Below, piece by piece: positions 16,732 to 24,329 of a stretch of 58,300 nucleotides of DNA (position 1 is its first letter; each line of letters opens with the position of its first letter). Origin of the DNA: Clostridia bacterium (GTDB lineage: Bacteria; Bacillota; Clostridia; Oscillospirales; Acutalibacteraceae). The position numbers and the translations under genes are program-made. The stretch covers positions 1 through 58,300 of the forward strand of contig JAFTLT010000053.1 of NCBI GenBank assembly GCA_017452785.1. Direction: 5' to 3'. The notes beneath the pieces were generated by a model, which saw only the letters and a program-made list of their open reading frames with translations, made no database searches and was not told where the DNA came from.

Positions 16732-17994
16732 ATGTCAAGTTTTTGCAACAAATGTGGAAAAGAAGTAGAGGAAAACAAAATACTGTGTGAAGAATGTGAA
16801 AGGAATCAGTCACCGCAGATTTTTTCTAATGTTCAGGTTAAAAGAAAAAAGAAAATCAGCAAGAAAAAAGCAGTTATAATGGCCATTTGCGTTTTTGTTG
16901 TATTGCTTTTTATGATGATAATGTCAACTCCTGATATTATTTCTATTGAAGCAAAGTATTGCGGACATACCAAAGCCGGAGTAGCACTTAATGAAGCAAA
17001 TGAAGGTATTATAGTAACCGGAACAGATGAAAATGGTGAGAAAAAAGAGCTTAGTTCTTGGAAAATTGAAAATCCGGAAATACTTGTTGCTGATGAAACG
17101 GCTACAGTTATAATCAGTTATGGTGAATTGGAAACATCTTTAGAAGTTGAATGCTCAACGAGCAAAGTTAAAGAACTGATCGTTGAATACACAGGAGATT
17201 GCGAAGAAGGTGTAATAGTAACAAAAAAATCATCGGGATTAAAAGTAACCGCACTTCACAAAAACGGTGAAAAAACTGATGTAACTGAACAATGTAAACT
17301 ACTTAATGAAGTAGAATTCAAAGCTGATAAGAGTGTAAAAATAGAAGTAAGTTATACAGATCCTGTTGACGGAGAAGAATTTATAGAAAGCAAAACGGTT
17401 AAATGTTCTACATTCTCAATTGAAAGCATTTCTGCAAAGTATACAGGAAGTAAAGCAGAGGGAACGGTGCTTGATGAAAAAAATAGTGGAATTGTTGTAA
17501 CTGCAAAATATAAAGACGGAAGCAAGGAAGAAGTCAAGGGCTGGAAAGTAAAAGAGGCTGTTTCTTTAAAGGCTGACAAAACATCAAAAATAACAATAAC
17601 TTACGAAGATAAGAAGTGTACTTTAGAGGTTGTTTGCTCTACAATGTCAAAATCAGCTTATATGTCAAAATGTAAGTCTATTTCATATAAAGAGCTTGCA
17701 AGAAATCCGGGTAAATATGAGGGTGAGCTTGTAAAATTTACAGGTGAGGTTTTCCAAGTACAAGAAGGAACTTTTTATAACATTTACATGATAAGTGTAA
17801 CACATCAAGGTTATGGAATTTATGATGATAATGTATATGTAACATATTTTAGTAGTGAGGATAATCCCAGAGTCTTAGAGGATGATATTGTAACATTTTA
17901 TGGTGAATTTGAAGGCTTGAAGACTTATGAAACGGTGATGGGTGCAAGCAGAACAATACCTGAGGTAGATGCAAAATATATAGTACTCAAATAA
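16732..17994 (+). CDS. Zinc-ribbon membrane protein with three Ig-like repeats
   Basis: 420 residues from the ATG at 16732, preceded by AAGGGAGG. A zinc ribbon comes first (CNKCGKE...CEECE, residues 5-24), then a basic linker and one transmembrane helix (about 50-68). Three tandem repeats of 75-85 residues follow (about 71-147, 148-230, 231-308), each ending in a CST motif (ECST, KCST, VCST) and carrying KYTGxxxxGxxL...G(I)xVTAxxxDG. A distinct C-terminal domain (about 315-420, SYKELARNPGKYEGELVKFTGEV) resembles an OB-like fold. The repeats look like bacterial Ig-like cell-surface domains. Function is unknown. Codon use is more AT-rich than in neighbours. Confidence 0.7.
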   Translation: MSSFCNKCGKEVEENKILCEECERNQSPQIFSNVQVKRKKKISKKKAVIMAICVFVVLLFMMIMSTPDIISIEAKYCGHTKAGVALNEANEGIIVTGTDENGEKKELSSWKIENPEILVADETATVIISYGELETSLEVECSTSKVKELIVEYTGDCEEGVIVTKKSSGLKVTALHKNGEKTDVTEQCKLLNEVEFKADKSVKIEVSYTDPVDGEEFIESKTVKCSTFSIESISAKYTGSKAEGTVLDEKNSGIVVTAKYKDGSKEEVKGWKVKEAVSLKADKTSKITITYEDKKCTLEVVCSTMSKSAYMSKCKSISYKELARNPGKYEGELVKFTGEVFQVQEGTFYNIYMISVTHQGYGIYDDNVYVTYFSSEDNPRVLEDDIVTFYGEFEGLKTYETVMGASRTIPEVDAKYIVLK

Positions 17995-18002
17995 AACAAC
18001 AA

Positions 18003-18030
18003 TCCCGCCGATTTTCGGCGGGATAAATTT
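18003..18030. terminator. Bidirectional terminator between converging genes
   Basis: TCCCGCCGA (18003-18011) with TCGGCGGGA (18015-18023), TAAATTTTT on the plus side. It serves the zinc-ribbon gene (plus) and the holin gene (minus). Confidence 0.85.
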
Positions 18031-18033
18031 TTC

Positions 18034-18333
18034 CTATTCTGCAGCTTCTGTCAGCTTATAAACCTCACTTTCAATAAGTGCCGTTACCTCGTCAATATCA
18101 ACGACTATGCCCTTTGACAACAAAAATGCTACAACATATTCCTTCTTTTGTTGACCTGTTTTGCTGCCGAAAAGCTGCTCAGCAGCCTTGACAGCTGTCT
18201 TAACCCAGAAATTCAGATGTGAGCGCTTGTTTTCGCTGAGCTGATTTTTTATATATGGAATGAGAAACGCACTGACTATTGCGCTGAGAAGTGCAATCAC
18301 ACATTCAATTATATCGGTTAAATCGAAATTCAT
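18034..18333 (-). CDS. Phage holin, LL-H type
   Basis: 99 residues. One strong N-terminal transmembrane helix (about 7-27, IIECVIALLSAIVSAFLIPYI) is followed by a charged amphipathic region with WVKTAVKAAEQLFGSKTGQQKKEYV, the signature of LL-H family phage holins. It would open the membrane for endolysin release. It is last in a cassette with a coiled-coil protein and an endolysin. No other phage structural or replication gene is near. Confidence 0.82.
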   Translation of the reverse strand: MNFDLTDIIECVIALLSAIVSAFLIPYIKNQLSENKRSHLNFWVKTAVKAAEQLFGSKTGQQKKEYVVAFLLSKGIVVDIDEVTALIESEVYKLTEAAE

Positions 18334-18346
18334 AATAATACTCCTT

Positions 18347-18598
18347 TTAATTTATTTGCATTGCCGCCTTTTCAAGAGTGCCTACTCTTTGCTCCACCAG
18401 GCGGATTTTTTCCTGACCAATTGAGGTCTGTTTTTCAAGGTTGTGGGTCTTTTCAATCAGGCTGCTGAGCTTATCAACTCTCTTTTCAAGCTCACCTATG
18501 CGATAGTTTGTCAGCTTGCCCGAAGTGACAATTCCTGCAAAGCTGCCGAAAAGGGTACCCAAAAGGCTGATGAGGGCGATTATTACAGTTTCGCTCAT
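18347..18598 (-). CDS. Holin-associated coiled-coil membrane protein
   Basis: 83 residues: an N-terminal transmembrane helix (about 4-24) then a heptad-patterned coiled coil (IGELEKRVDKLSSLIEKTHNLEKQT, about 33-80). It resembles the small XhlA-like or DUF-type proteins encoded beside phage holins. Its start overlaps the endolysin stop by four bases, so it is translationally coupled. Role inferred: it modulates or anchors the lysis complex. Confidence 0.7.
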   Translation of the reverse strand: MSETVIIALISLLGTLFGSFAGIVTSGKLTNYRIGELEKRVDKLSSLIEKTHNLEKQTSIGQEKIRLVEQRVGTLEKAAMQIN

Positions 18599-19356
18599 TT
18601 TACCGCCTCGCAGTAGTCAAGGCAGACCCATTTGTTTTTTGCAAAGCTGCCCCAATTACCCTTGATCTGAGTGATTGAGAGCTTTTTGCCTTTCAGCAGA
18701 GTCCCCGTTTTTTTATAACCGGTACCTGCACCGCTTCTGACATTGAGCACGGCAGTGTTCACCTTATAGTACCCTGCCGTATAGCTTTCAGGCAGTGGCT
18801 TGAATTTAAGTGAAGCTGACGATATGACCTTAGTGAAATCAGGGTCAATATAAAAGAGCTGCTGAGGTCTGAAGGCTCCGTTTGATGTGGTGAGTACCCA
18901 TTTGCCCTTTGTGTTTTTCACCCAGCCGTTACCCGTCATTTTGCCTTTGCCGCAACTGATGTGGAAATGATAAGCCGAAGCTCCGTCTTTTCCCTCACGG
19001 CATATAGGCTCATATCTTGCATAAATATCTCCCACTTTGATTTTTGCAAGATCACTGTCATCAGGGTGGGTTATCAGCATCGTGAAAAAGTCCCTTGTGC
19101 CGTCAGCGAATGAAACCTTGTCAGTACTTTCAAGCCACAGAGTGTTGGTGCCTTTTGTGCCTACACCGTAAATGCGTTTGACTTTCATCTTGTCACAGGG
19201 GCAGTATATATAGCACCTGCCCATATCAGCACAGCCTTCGTCTATGGGGTAATCTTTAAGCGAACCCACAGTGTGAGGCTTGTGTGAGGTTTTGCCTGAA
19301 TAGCTCTGGGTTATACGCATAATTTTGCAAGGGTAAATAAGATAGTTATCAGTCAT
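18595..19356 (-). CDS. Phage-type endolysin, M23-like peptidase plus SH3 domain
   Basis: 253 residues. The N-terminal half resembles an LytM/M23 zinc peptidase: a His-rich HKPHTVGSLKDYPID segment (about 26-40) and the HxH motif YHFHISCG (about 139-146). A C-terminal bacterial SH3 domain (about 195-253, VLNVRSGAGTGYKKTG) binds cell wall. It cuts peptidoglycan peptides. There is no signal peptide, so export needs the holin. A 29-residue open frame overlaps its start. The metal-site assignment is by motif only. Confidence 0.8.
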   Translation of the reverse strand: MTDNYLIYPCKIMRITQSYSGKTSHKPHTVGSLKDYPIDEGCADMGRCYIYCPCDKMKVKRIYGVGTKGTNTLWLESTDKVSFADGTRDFFTMLITHPDDSDLAKIKVGDIYARYEPICREGKDGASAYHFHISCGKGKMTGNGWVKNTKGKWVLTTSNGAFRPQQLFYIDPDFTKVISSASLKFKPLPESYTAGYYKVNTAVLNVRSGAGTGYKKTGTLLKGKKLSITQIKGNWGSFAKNKWVCLDYCEAVK

Positions 19357-19438
19357 AAAACACCTCCTGAAAAAACATTGCTGCCATAAAGAATGCTGCA
19401 GCTATATAAAGTGCTGTTAAATTAAAAAGTCTATACAC
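19349..19438 (-). CDS. 29-residue hydrophobic peptide overlapping the endolysin start
   Basis: GTG start at 19438 with AAAGGAG five bases upstream, reading YRLFNLTALYIAAAFFMAAMF then FQEVFYD. The stop TGA overlaps the endolysin ATG region (ATGACTGA), so the two frames are coupled. Residues about 6-24 form a single transmembrane helix. Size, position and hydrophobicity suggest a mini-holin, antiholin or coupling peptide. No homologue is recalled. Confidence 0.55.
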   Translation of the reverse strand: MYRLFNLTALYIAAAFFMAAMFFQEVFYD

Positions 19439-19602
19439 AGTTGCTCCTTTCCTACAGCGGTTTTAAAAAATAAAAACTGCCCTGTCACCTCATAAGCGAG
19501 GGCAAAGCAGAAAAAATATATGACCTTTGCGGTTGTCATGCTTATAATTTTACACCTGAAAATTAAAACTGTCAACACTTTTTAGAACATTTGTTCGTTA
19601 AA
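19439..19602 (-). promoter_or_regulatory. Intergenic leader of the lysis cassette
   Basis: On the minus strand a GCCCT...AGGGC stem (plus about 19480-19503) is followed by a GTTTTTATTTTTT tract before the 29-codon frame. It looks like a terminator or attenuator in front of the cassette. I found no clear promoter for the cassette. Confidence 0.35.
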
Positions 19603-19603
19603 T

Positions 19604-19632
19604 TTGACTTTTTTTCAAAAATGAAGTATAAT
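19604..19632 (+). promoter_or_regulatory. Promoter of the 3D-domain gene
   Basis: TTGACT (19604-19609), 17 bases, TATAAT (19627-19632). The start of translation is 31 bases downstream of the -10. Confidence 0.75.
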
Positions 19633-19662
19633 ATACCGGATTTTTCAGAAAGGGGGATAACA

Positions 19663-20907
19663 ATGAAAGCAAGAGTTATTACTGCTGACGAAGGAATAAA
19701 ACATTTCAGGCTCAAGGTTATAATTGCCGTTATTGTGCTTATCCTTCTTTCCTGCGGCACTGTTGCTGCAACGGAAACTGTGGTGAAAACTACGGTTATG
19801 TGCGAAGGCGAAGCCAAGACAGTGATTACACTTTCAGGTGAACCTGAAACCATAATTGCACACACCCCTTATAAAATTGAAGAGGGTGACAGGCTTATTA
19901 CCGATTACTTCAGTGCTGAAAATGGCGGATTTCTTATCATTGCAAAGCCACATCAGGTTCTTTTATATGACGAAGATGAGTTGATAAAAATACTTACAGT
20001 TACCGGTACTGCAGGGGATGCTGTGGCTCAGGCAGGTGTGGAGCTTAAAGACGGTGACGAGCTTAGCATAGGTGAGCACATCGTGCTGTCATCTGATATG
20101 AAGCTGAAAATAGAAAGAGCATTTACGGTTAAGGTTACAGTTGACGGTGAGACTAAAAAGATAAACACTGTTGGCGGCACAACTGAAAAGGTGCTGAAAA
20201 AAGCAGGGATTATCTTAGGTGAAGATGACATTGTTTCACCTGCCAAGGATGAGGAAATAACCAAAAGCCGCAAAATCAAGGTGCAGCGAGTTACATATAA
20301 AACCTATAAAAAAACAGAGGTCATCCCTTTTGAAACCAAGATTGAGTATGACGAAGATAAGTATTATGAAGAAGTAAGCGTAAAGCAAAAGGGTAAAGAC
20401 GGAAAAGCTGTTAATTATTATAAAGAAACTTATATCGACGGCAAAAAAACTAAAACCGAGATAACCGAAACCAAGATAAAAAAAGAAGCAAGGGATAAAA
20501 TTATTCTTAGAGGCTCCAAGGGCAGCCTTTACGGCGGCAAGGTTTATGATAAGGTTATTTCAGAGGTAGTGCCGCCTTACAGAATAGACCTTGATGAAAA
20601 CAACAGACCCATCAATTACAAAAAGAAGATAACGGGTAAGGCAACAGCTTATTGCACCGGCACAATCACTTCCACAGGCAGACGTGCTCAGCCGGGTGTG
20701 GTTGCTGTTGACCCAAGAGAAATTCCCTATGGAACAAAGCTATATATTGTTTCAAGTGACAACAGATATGTTTACGGCTATGCCATAGCAGGTGACACGG
20801 GCGGCTTTATCCACAATAGCTCAACGGTGGTTGACCTTTATATCCGAGGCTATGATGCCTGTAAGCAGTTTGGCAGAAGAAATGTGGATATTTATGTGCT
20901 TGAATAA
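19663..20907 (+). CDS. Cell wall protein with DUF348/G5 and 3D domains
   Basis: 414 residues from the ATG at 19663 (AGGGGGAT upstream). A membrane-anchoring hydrophobic segment (about 17-38) is followed by ubiquitin-like DUF348 repeats (AGDAVAQAGVELKDGDEL; GTTEKVLKKAGIILGEDD). A G5-type segment (KVQRVTYKTYKKTEVIPFETKIEYD) and a C-terminal 3D domain follow, with AYCTG, VAVDPREIPYGTKLYI and GDTGGFIH...VDLYI. This YabE/Rpf-like architecture belongs to secreted peptidoglycan lytic or resuscitation-promoting proteins. The 3D Asp residues needed for transglycosylase activity are present. Confidence 0.88.
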   Translation: MKARVITADEGIKHFRLKVIIAVIVLILLSCGTVAATETVVKTTVMCEGEAKTVITLSGEPETIIAHTPYKIEEGDRLITDYFSAENGGFLIIAKPHQVLLYDEDELIKILTVTGTAGDAVAQAGVELKDGDELSIGEHIVLSSDMKLKIERAFTVKVTVDGETKKINTVGGTTEKVLKKAGIILGEDDIVSPAKDEEITKSRKIKVQRVTYKTYKKTEVIPFETKIEYDEDKYYEEVSVKQKGKDGKAVNYYKETYIDGKKTKTEITETKIKKEARDKIILRGSKGSLYGGKVYDKVISEVVPPYRIDLDENNRPINYKKKITGKATAYCTGTITSTGRRAQPGVVAVDPREIPYGTKLYIVSSDNRYVYGYAIAGDTGGFIHNSSTVVDLYIRGYDACKQFGRRNVDIYVLE

Positions 20908-20931
20908 ACCAGTGAAGGAAAGCGTGTTTTG

Positions 20932-20976
20932 GTTACTTTTTCACGCCAGGAAAAGTAACGCCTGCCCGGCGAGGGC
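20932..20976 (-). repeat. Structured dispersed repeat, copy B
   Basis: Minus strand: GCCC-TCGCC-GGGC (plus 20964-20976), then GTTACTTTTC...AAAAGTAAC (plus 20932-20940 with 20951-20959). The second stem differs from copy A at several positions, but both arms changed together so pairing is kept. Confidence 0.75.
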
Positions 20977-20996
20977 AATAAAAGAAAAAATCAGGC

Positions 20997-21026
20997 GAGG
21001 AAAGCAGAAATCTTTCCTCACCTTTT
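20997..21026. terminator. Bidirectional terminator
   Basis: GAGGAAAG (20997-21004) with CTTTCCTC (21012-21019), loop CAGAAAT, then ACCTTTTA. It lies between the 3D-domain gene (plus) and the DUF2812 gene (minus). Confidence 0.7.
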
Positions 21027-21033
21027 ATTTTTG

Positions 21034-22392
21034 TCAGCTTTCAAACAGCTTTTCATAGGCAGTCTCAAACAGATCTGCACCTTTGGTGTCAACCATAATG
21101 TCAACGACGAAAACAGTGCTGCCTTTTACCGCAAAGCCTGCCCAGCGGTCTTGACCTGATTCGTCAGTTTCTCTGTAACAAATGTCCCATGAGGTTTCAC
21201 TGCTGTCGAGGGACTTTATTTCATAGCCGTATTTTTCATATTTTTTCAGCTTTGTGTTTATATATTTCTCTCTTATGTGAGGATAGTCCGAAACGAAAAC
21301 CTCATAAAACAAATATTCATTTTTTTCTTCATATTCCTCAGGCGGTGCATTTTCTGCACCGTCAGCTTCATAGTCTGAGGAATAAAAATAGTGCTGCGCA
21401 AACCGTGTTATGTTGTGTCTCATACATTTGTCGGTGCAGTCTTTTTCATCATAACCTAAATCAGACAGTGAAAAGGGAATATTTATGGTGTTATATATTT
21501 TTGTCGTGTATTCAAAATGCTGACGGCTCACCTTAGCTGACACATATGTTCCTGATAACAGCACTTCCATAATAAGAATGAAAGTCAGAATTTTCACCGA
21601 TTTGCCGTAGGCTGTTTTTGCTTTGAACTGCGACATCAGAGAGAATAAAGCCGATGCAATAAACACAATGATAAACAAATATGCTATGCCGTATTCCTCA
21701 CATTGACCGGCGTCAGCTATGCACACAAAGGCAAGGGACATAAAGCAGTAAATAAGAAAAGCTATAGCTTCTGTCATCCTTCGTGCTTTAACACTTCTGA
21801 GGCTTGTGTATTTTACCTTTTCACCTTTTTTCAAAGCTGATTTTGCTTTAAAAAGCCAGATGAAATAGTCAGTGAGAATAAATATGGGACTGAAGGCAAA
21901 AATGCCTATGATTATCCACCACAGCCAATACTGCATTCTGCTCTCATTAAGACCTATATCCACATCCATAATGAATTGAAGTGCTTTGAAAAATATCAGT
22001 ATAAAGCAGAATATATTTCCCGGCTTTAAAAGAGCTCTTTTCTTTATTGTTTTCATTTTCTGAGCTTCATCGGTCATTATGTCTGTAATGTCGTTTTTCT
22101 GAGTTCTGAAAATATAAAGCTCATCGTGATACACACCACAGCTTTCCCAACCCTCCTGCTCACAGGAAGCAACAAAGTCATCGCCTAAAGAGCCCGAATA
22201 TATTTCGGCACAGTAGCGTATATTTTCCCTCGGCTCGGCTTTTTTGAAGACCATATTCTCATCGTCTATTTCTTCAAGCCTCAGACCTTCTTTTTCTTTT
22301 AAGGTGAGATATTCTTCAATAGCTGTCAGATCTGTATAGTTAAAGTTAAAGATTTCTTTAACTTCGTCTTTGTTCTTTTTTCTGAATATCAT
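21034..22392 (-). CDS. DUF2812 membrane protein (PadR partner)
   Basis: 452 residues. The N-terminal third is the soluble DUF2812 module (LEEIDDENMVFKKAEPRENIRYCAEIY ... CEQEGWESCGVYHDELYIFR). Four hydrophobic segments follow (about 122-140, 155-180, 212-232, 237-258), then another near 270-285 and a soluble C-terminal part. DUF2812 proteins are usually encoded with a PadR regulator, as here: the ATG overlaps the padR stop by four bases. It is thought to act at the membrane in an unknown stress response. Confidence 0.8.
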   Translation of the reverse strand: MIFRKKNKDEVKEIFNFNYTDLTAIEEYLTLKEKEGLRLEEIDDENMVFKKAEPRENIRYCAEIYSGSLGDDFVASCEQEGWESCGVYHDELYIFRTQKNDITDIMTDEAQKMKTIKKRALLKPGNIFCFILIFFKALQFIMDVDIGLNESRMQYWLWWIIIGIFAFSPIFILTDYFIWLFKAKSALKKGEKVKYTSLRSVKARRMTEAIAFLIYCFMSLAFVCIADAGQCEEYGIAYLFIIVFIASALFSLMSQFKAKTAYGKSVKILTFILIMEVLLSGTYVSAKVSRQHFEYTTKIYNTINIPFSLSDLGYDEKDCTDKCMRHNITRFAQHYFYSSDYEADGAENAPPEEYEEKNEYLFYEVFVSDYPHIREKYINTKLKKYEKYGYEIKSLDSSETSWDICYRETDESGQDRWAGFAVKGSTVFVVDIMVDTKGADLFETAYEKLFES

Positions 22393-22715
22393 ATTAGCAC
22401 CTCCATTATTTTTTCTCCGTCAAGAATAAGAGTGCCAAGACGTGCGTATTCCTCTTTAAGGGCTCTTTTTCCGTCTGCGGTTATTATGTAGCTTTTGGTT
22501 GCAAGTCCCTGATTTGTTCTTTTGATAAGACCGGCAGTTAAAAATTTGTCAAGCATTGTGTAAAGGGTTCCCGGACCTATTTTAATTCTGTCAGAGGATA
22601 TGCGTCTTACCTCATTCATAATCTCTGTGCCGTAAAGCTCTTTTGTCAAAGCCAGCAAAACATAATACATAGGCTCAGAGAGAGTCTGCATAGATTTTCT
22701 GGGCAAAAAAATCAC
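22389..22715 (-). CDS. PadR family transcriptional regulator
   Basis: 108 residues, the winged-helix PadR domain: SEPMYYVLLALTKELYGTEIMNEV, GPGTLYTMLDKFLTAGLIK and SYIITADGKRALKEEY. It is short (type 2 PadR without a long C-terminal helix). It probably represses its own operon, since two identical-pattern palindromes flank its promoter. The ligand is unknown. It is cotranscribed with the DUF2812 gene. Confidence 0.9.
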   Translation of the reverse strand: MIFLPRKSMQTLSEPMYYVLLALTKELYGTEIMNEVRRISSDRIKIGPGTLYTMLDKFLTAGLIKRTNQGLATKSYIITADGKRALKEEYARLGTLILDGEKIMEVLI

Positions 22716-22733
22716 ATCCTTTCAGAAGGGAGT

Positions 22734-22788
22734 ATCGTTTAACGATATTTCCTGATCTGATTATAACATCGTTTATCGATATTGTCAA
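22734..22788 (-). promoter_or_regulatory. padR promoter with two palindromic operators
   Basis: Minus strand TTGACA (plus 22783-22788), 17 bases, TATAAT (plus 22760-22765). Operator 1, ATCGATAAACGAT in minus sense (plus 22768-22780), lies in the spacer. Operator 2, ATCGTTAAACGAT (plus 22734-22746), lies just past the start of transcription. The centres are 34 bp apart and the shared pattern is ATCG-N5-CGAT. This is a clear autoregulation layout. Confidence 0.82.
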
Positions 22789-22870
22789 TACGGTTTTGTA
22801 ACGGGCACATCGGCGACAAAAAAAGCAGGACACGGACAAACATTAACGCGTACAAAAAATCTATAAAAAA

Positions 22871-22896
22871 ACCGAGCTGACTTTAATCAACTCGGT
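22871..22896. terminator. Hairpin in the padR/phosphoesterase gap
   Basis: ACCGAG (22871-22876) with CTCGGT (22891-22896) and inner TGA/TCA pairing. It is preceded by A-rich and followed by mixed sequence, so terminator strength is moderate. The 324-base gap 22716-23039 otherwise holds the padR promoter and a nested repeat, with no gene. Confidence 0.5.
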
Positions 22897-22910
22897 AAAT
22901 CTTAGTTTTA

Positions 22911-23025
22911 GTCCTCGCCGGACAGGCATTCTTTTTGCTGGCGTGAGAACCCCTCAGTCAAAATCGCAAGCGATTTCGACAGCTCCCCTTTCAGGGAGAG
23001 CCAAGACGAATCAAAAAAACGCTGA
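22911..23025 (+). repeat. Structured dispersed repeat copy C, interrupted by a second repeat
   Basis: The first stem is GTCC-TCGCC-GGAC (22911-22923) and the left arm of stem 2 is ATTCTTTTT (22928-22936). After GCTGGCG the copy is broken by about 58 bases carrying ACCCCTCAGTC, a CGCAAGCG hairpin and CTCCCCTTTCAGGGAG. It then resumes as CCAAGACGAATCAAAAAAACGC. The insert belongs to the family seen whole at 57893-58042. Confidence 0.65.
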
Positions 23026-23039
23026 AGTTTTTACTCAGA

Positions 23040-24329
23040 TCACTTGGATGCGTATGTAACTTCCTGCATCTCTACAGCTTCTTTTTCATAAACGCTCTCA
23101 TATTTATCCTGATAGTAGTTTTCCTGAATACACTCAAAGCTGCCGTCAGGTGAGAAGGTTATCATTGTGCAGCCACGCTGTGAGCCCATCTTATAAATGC
23201 CCGGATAAGCAAGATAGTCAACGCTCATGCCATAAGTGAATCGGATGCCCTTATAGTCAACTGAGAAGTTGTTTTCGTGGTCGTGACCGCAGAAAACAGC
23301 CTTGGTTGAGTCAAGCTCAAGCATTGTTTCAAAGAGGTTATCTTCGTGAATACCGCAGAAAACAATGTCTCCGCCTTCGCCTGCAACACCGTGGTGGAAT
23401 TTTACATTTTCAGTGTCCTGATAGCCTGCATCTCTGTATTCATACCATGCATCTCTGTGCTCTGTGAGAGGAATGTGGAAGAAAGCTGCTGATTTAATAT
23501 GACTGTTTTCTTCCTTGCCCATTTCTTTAAGCAGAGCGTTATTCTGTGCGTTGAGAGTGGTGAGAGTGTCCTTATACCACTGAACCTGATTTTCGTGAAT
23601 GTTGTCATACTTCCACATTATGCCGAGAATGTCGCCGTCAACATAGGAGTGTGAGTCAATCATAAACAGGCTCTGAGTTATAATTCCCTCTGAATTCTTA
23701 ACATTGACAACCTGATTGCCGTAGCCGTCAACCTCTTCGGGACCTGCCTCAAACAGACAGTATTTCATATCCTCGCCTGAATAGAAATCTGAAATATCCT
23801 CACGGCTGTAATATGAATAAGCCTCAGTGTCGTGGTTGCCGAAGGAAAGAGTCCAGTAAACGCCCAGCTGTTCCATAAGAGCAGCGAATACCTTGGCTGA
23901 TGACAGGTTGTTAAAGGTGCCTGCCTGGAAGGGTACAGGGTAAGCGATATCGCCTGTGACAACAACAAGGTCAGGCTTTTCTGCAGCAACCATAGCTGCA
24001 ACGGCGTTGAGTGCCATAGCGTCCTTTTTAAGACTCATCCAGCCACCGCCGATATGTACGTCTGTCAGCTGCATAACCTTGAAATCTTCATCAGTTGTGA
24101 AGGTCCAGTAGCCGTTTTCGTCCTTTTCGGGAACAAGCTGCTTTTCTGTTTCAACTTTGGGGAATGCGGCAATTTTTTCAATGTTTGCCTTGTTGCCCAC
24201 AACGCTGATAACTGCCGTCACGGCAACAAAAACGAGGATAACTGCCAAAATTGCACCGAGAACCTTAAGTGCAATTTTCCCTCTTTTTTTCTTGGGTGCG
24301 GACTGCACCGGTTTTTCTTTAGCTTTCAT
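23040..24329 (-). CDS. Membrane-anchored metallophosphoesterase
   Basis: 429 residues. A basic N-terminus and one transmembrane helix (about 20-43) put the catalytic domain outside the membrane. Calcineurin-like motifs in order are DVHIGGGW (DxH), VVTGDIAYP (GD), SFGNHDTEAYSYYS (GNHD), FHIPLTEH, and VFCGHDHENNF (GHDH). The substrate is unknown; phosphodiesters or cell wall phosphates are possible. The start overlaps the end of the CDF gene by 11 bases, so it is coupled to it. Confidence 0.9.
   Translation of the reverse strand: MKAKEKPVQSAPKKKRGKIALKVLGAILAVILVFVAVTAVISVVGNKANIEKIAAFPKVETEKQLVPEKDENGYWTFTTDEDFKVMQLTDVHIGGGWMSLKKDAMALNAVAAMVAAEKPDLVVVTGDIAYPVPFQAGTFNNLSSAKVFAALMEQLGVYWTLSFGNHDTEAYSYYSREDISDFYSGEDMKYCLFEAGPEEVDGYGNQVVNVKNSEGIITQSLFMIDSHSYVDGDILGIMWKYDNIHENQVQWYKDTLTTLNAQNNALLKEMGKEENSHIKSAAFFHIPLTEHRDAWYEYRDAGYQDTENVKFHHGVAGEGGDIVFCGIHEDNLFETMLELDSTKAVFCGHDHENNFSVDYKGIRFTYGMSVDYLAYPGIYKMGSQRGCTMITFSPDGSFECIQENYYQDKYESVYEKEAVEMQEVTYASK

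Noticed and set aside
18034-19438. Full prophage
   Set aside because: Only lysis functions are seen; no integrase, capsid, tail or replication gene lies in the window.
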